Source of the DNA: G965267605 sp965267605
GTDB taxonomy: Bacteria > Bacteroidota > Bacteroidia > Flavobacteriales_E > Vicingaceae
DNA length: 64,000 nt
Assembly: GCA_965267605.1 (NCBI GenBank)
Contig: OZ254088.1
Location: forward strand, 2,666,001-2,730,000
Reading direction: 5' to 3'
Shown here: positions 62,341 to 64,000 of the stretch, piece after piece
Numbering within the stretch: position 1 is the stretch's first letter
Layout: every line of letters begins with the position of its first letter
Translations under genes and position numbers: made by a program
The notes under the pieces: model-generated
The model's database searches: none
What the model saw: only the letters and a program-made list of their open reading frames with translations
Told to the model about the DNA's origin: nothing

Positions 62341-62718
62341 TTATCCAATCAATTCCTGGTACTGATCAGCTGACAGTAGTCCATCAACCTCTCCAGCATC
62401 AGAAAGCTTCACTTTGATCATCCACCCGTCTCCGTATGGATCTTCATTCACTTTCTCAGGAGCTCCTTCAAGATCGCCATTAACGGCAACCACCTCTCCA
62501 CTGATCGGCATGAACAGATCAGAAACAGTCTTCACTGCTTCAACGGTTCCAAAAACTTCTTCGCCACCAAGCGTTTCGCCTTCAGTCTCAATTTCTACAT
62601 ATACAATGTCTCCCAGCTCACCCTGAGCAAAGTCTGTGATGCCAATCGTTGCCTCATCACCTTCTACACGAATCCATTCATGATCCTTCGTGTACTTCAA
62701 TTCCGCAGGAATATTCAT
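62341..62718 (-). CDS. gcvH: Glycine cleavage system H protein
   Basis: This 125-residue carrier has the lipoyl-attachment motif FGTVEAVKTVSDLFMPISG with the modified Lys, and a start PAELKYTKDHEWIRVEGDEA common to all GcvH. It carries the aminomethyl group between the P, T and L proteins during glycine breakdown, or donates lipoate. The length is normal. It is transcribed after sprA, with its own terminator; the other glycine-cleavage genes are not in the window. Confidence 0.97.
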   Translation of the reverse strand: MNIPAELKYTKDHEWIRVEGDEATIGITDFAQGELGDIVYVEIETEGETLGGEEVFGTVEAVKTVSDLFMPISGEVVAVNGDLEGAPEKVNEDPYGDGWMIKVKLSDAGEVDGLLSADQYQELIG

Positions 62719-62785
62719 AGTTGCGCGTTTAGAATTTGCTCTAAAATAGGAAATTCCGTTACCTGATAAAACTGTTCTGAAACAA

Positions 62786-64000
62786 TTACTGAGAAAGGGT
62801 AAATCTCAGACTTACACCCGCATTGGTGTTACCCGTTGTAAAGGATTGCGAAGTCTTCGGTTTTGTAAGTACGCGGTCGAAATACGCCTGGATGTTCAGC
62901 GCCTTACTGATTCTGTAATCTGCAGTAAGCTTCAATGACCAAACCTTCTGTCCAGCAGTAATCTGGTTCTCATTGTTCTCAATCAATCTGATGATCGTTA
63001 CGTTGTCTCGCAATGAGAAGTCAGCCTTGATGTCAAGATCAGAAATGATATCCCTCTTGTTAGGCCCACCTTTGAAAGGTAGTTTAACTTTTGGCACACG
63101 GTAGCCAAAGCCAACAATGTACTCTTCGCCTTTCACCAAAGTAATTTGGTTATTAGCCAATTGAAGCGCAACATTTCGATCCCTTCTCACTTCAACCTTG
63201 GTTGACAGGTTGTTCTTCTTCCACTTCATATCTACGTTCACCAGAGGTGAGAACTGCTCAGAGATGGATACAGTTGCAATTTGCTGGGCCGGAATGAAAT
63301 TGTTGTTGTCATCTCTTGCGAACTCCCCTGTAGCATCTGAATTATGCGACAGATTCGAAACGAATGAACTCACATTGTACGTACCACGATACGCGTGAGA
63401 AATGGTAACCGATCTGAACCATTTCCTGAACAGTTTGATCTTACCTAATCCATTGTACGTTACCCTCCAGTTCGGCATTGGCAACCTACTCCTGATTGAA
63501 GAAAGTGTGAACGTACTGGCATCCTGACCTGAATAACCAGCAAGGAAAGAGTTGATCAATACATCCTGATGCGTTTCACCATAACCATCTGCGTAACCTC
63601 CGGAGGATGTGCCGCTGGAATGGCCATTCTTCTCTCCAAGTCTTTGTGAGATAATTGACCTGTTAGAAAGGAATTGATCAAACACCGGAGATGTATGATC
63701 CTTACCTCTGTCTACATTAATGAATGCGGTATTCCACCCTATGAAGGATACGCTGGAATTACCTGTTAGTGCAGGTGCGTTTGAAAAATCAAACATCTGC
63801 GTTGTGTCATTGAAGAAGAATGGTTGGATGAAATTCTGCGCGTAGTTCTTCGAAATGTTCAGATCTATTCGCATATCCTTAAATGGCTTCAAGTTCATGC
63901 GGCCTGTTAAATTCTCCGTCTCTGTGGTAGAGAAATTATTCACCAGTGTTCCATTTCTCGAAAGCCAGTTATTCGCTGCGAAATTTGGAAGGTAGTTCCT
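62786..64000 (-). CDS. sprA: SprA/Sov T9SS outer-membrane translocon, C-terminal part
   Basis: The frame is open to the window edge, giving the last 404 residues of a protein that is normally about 2,400. It matches the end of SprA/Sov: a long run of outer-membrane strands with segments such as NLKPFKDMRIDLNISKNYAQ, SSVSFIGWNTAFINVDRG, RSRLPMPNWRVTYNGLGKI and KSQTFTTG-like strand pairs, ending NAGVSLRFTLSQ. SprA forms the main channel of the T9SS, which exports the five sorting-domain proteins of this window. The GTG at 63943 is internal and is not the start. sprA is followed by gcvH, vanZ and tonB genes on the same strand. Confidence 0.9.
   Translation of the reverse strand, partial: RNYLPNFAANNWLSRNGTLVNNFSTTETENLTGRMNLKPFKDMRIDLNISKNYAQNFIQPFFFNDTTQMFDFSNAPALTGNSSVSFIGWNTAFINVDRGKDHTSPVFDQFLSNRSIISQRLGEKNGHSSGTSSGGYADGYGETHQDVLINSFLAGYSGQDASTFTLSSIRSRLPMPNWRVTYNGLGKIKLFRKWFRSVTISHAYRGTYNVSSFVSNLSHNSDATGEFARDDNNNFIPAQQIATVSISEQFSPLVNVDMKWKKNNLSTKVEVRRDRNVALQLANNQITLVKGEEYIVGFGYRVPKVKLPFKGGPNKRDIISDLDIKADFSLRDNVTIIRLIENNENQITAGQKVWSLKLTADYRISKALNIQAYFDRVLTKPKTSQSFTTGNTNAGVSLRFTLSQ

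Noticed and set aside
1..64000. tRNA, rRNA, insertion sequence, phage or CRISPR features
   Set aside because: I read the gaps between genes on both strands and saw no cloverleaf, transposase, integrase or direct repeat array.

Overview
The window is chromosomal DNA of a Bacteroidota bacterium, most likely a gliding, aerobic, Flavobacteriales-like member of Bacteroidia. Evidence: the C-terminal end of a SprA-type type IX secretion (T9SS) protein at the right edge, five secreted proteins with gliding-motility-type C-terminal sorting domains, three adjacent TonB paralogs, the ctaB-cox3-cox3-cox4-sco-DUF420 order typical of this phylum, a methionine synthase split into two genes, and frequent GTG/TTG starts with little Shine-Dalgarno signal. 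I see no tRNA, rRNA, CRISPR array, insertion sequence, prophage or integrase. Gene density is high and no gap between genes exceeds about 240 bases.

Left part (1-22,000): two tandem TPR/SpoIIE-type phosphatases; an iron/cobalamin-type ABC importer (binding lipoprotein, permease, ATPase) with a secreted YCF48-like propeller gene inserted before the ATPase; gpmI; a methyltransferase; a choice-of-anchor-L T9SS cargo; an M20 peptidase with a single-base frameshift; two small lipoproteins; a PKD-domain T9SS cargo; and an operon of a YyaL-type thioredoxin/six-hairpin lipoprotein, a YD-like secreted protein and a leucine-rich-repeat protein.

Middle (22,000-45,300): tsaB behind a TolC/HlyD efflux pair; a PKD cargo with a strong terminator; an OmpA-family protein; split metH under a SAM-I riboswitch with a well-formed terminator; the late part of a cytochrome oxidase operon (heme O synthase, two subunit III genes, subunit IV, Sco-like, Sco, DUF420); and a surface-polysaccharide block with a WecA/TagO-like phosphoglycosyl transferase between two Wzi-like outer-membrane proteins, GDP-fucose synthesis (gmd, fcl) and a methyltransferase-glycosyltransferase fusion.

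Right part (45,300-64,000): three secreted proteins (WG repeats, Kelch-like plus 51-residue repeats, 51-residue repeats); cysQ and an SLC13 sulfate-type permease; an ALDH pair with deoC, where the second ALDH-like protein lacks the catalytic half; divergent cysC-cysD-cysN; a small basic secreted protein; three tonB genes; vanZ; gcvH; and partial sprA.

The genes suggest a cell that exports adhesins and other large proteins through the T9SS, makes a fucose-containing and possibly sulfated surface glycan, and switches methionine synthesis with SAM. I did not find a system I can defend as entirely new. The strongest items for a second look are the exactly periodic 153-base repeat arrays shared by two neighbouring T9SS cargos, the methyltransferase-glycosyltransferase fusion, the pseudo-ALDH partner, the riboswitch-controlled split metH and the frameshifted peptidase.
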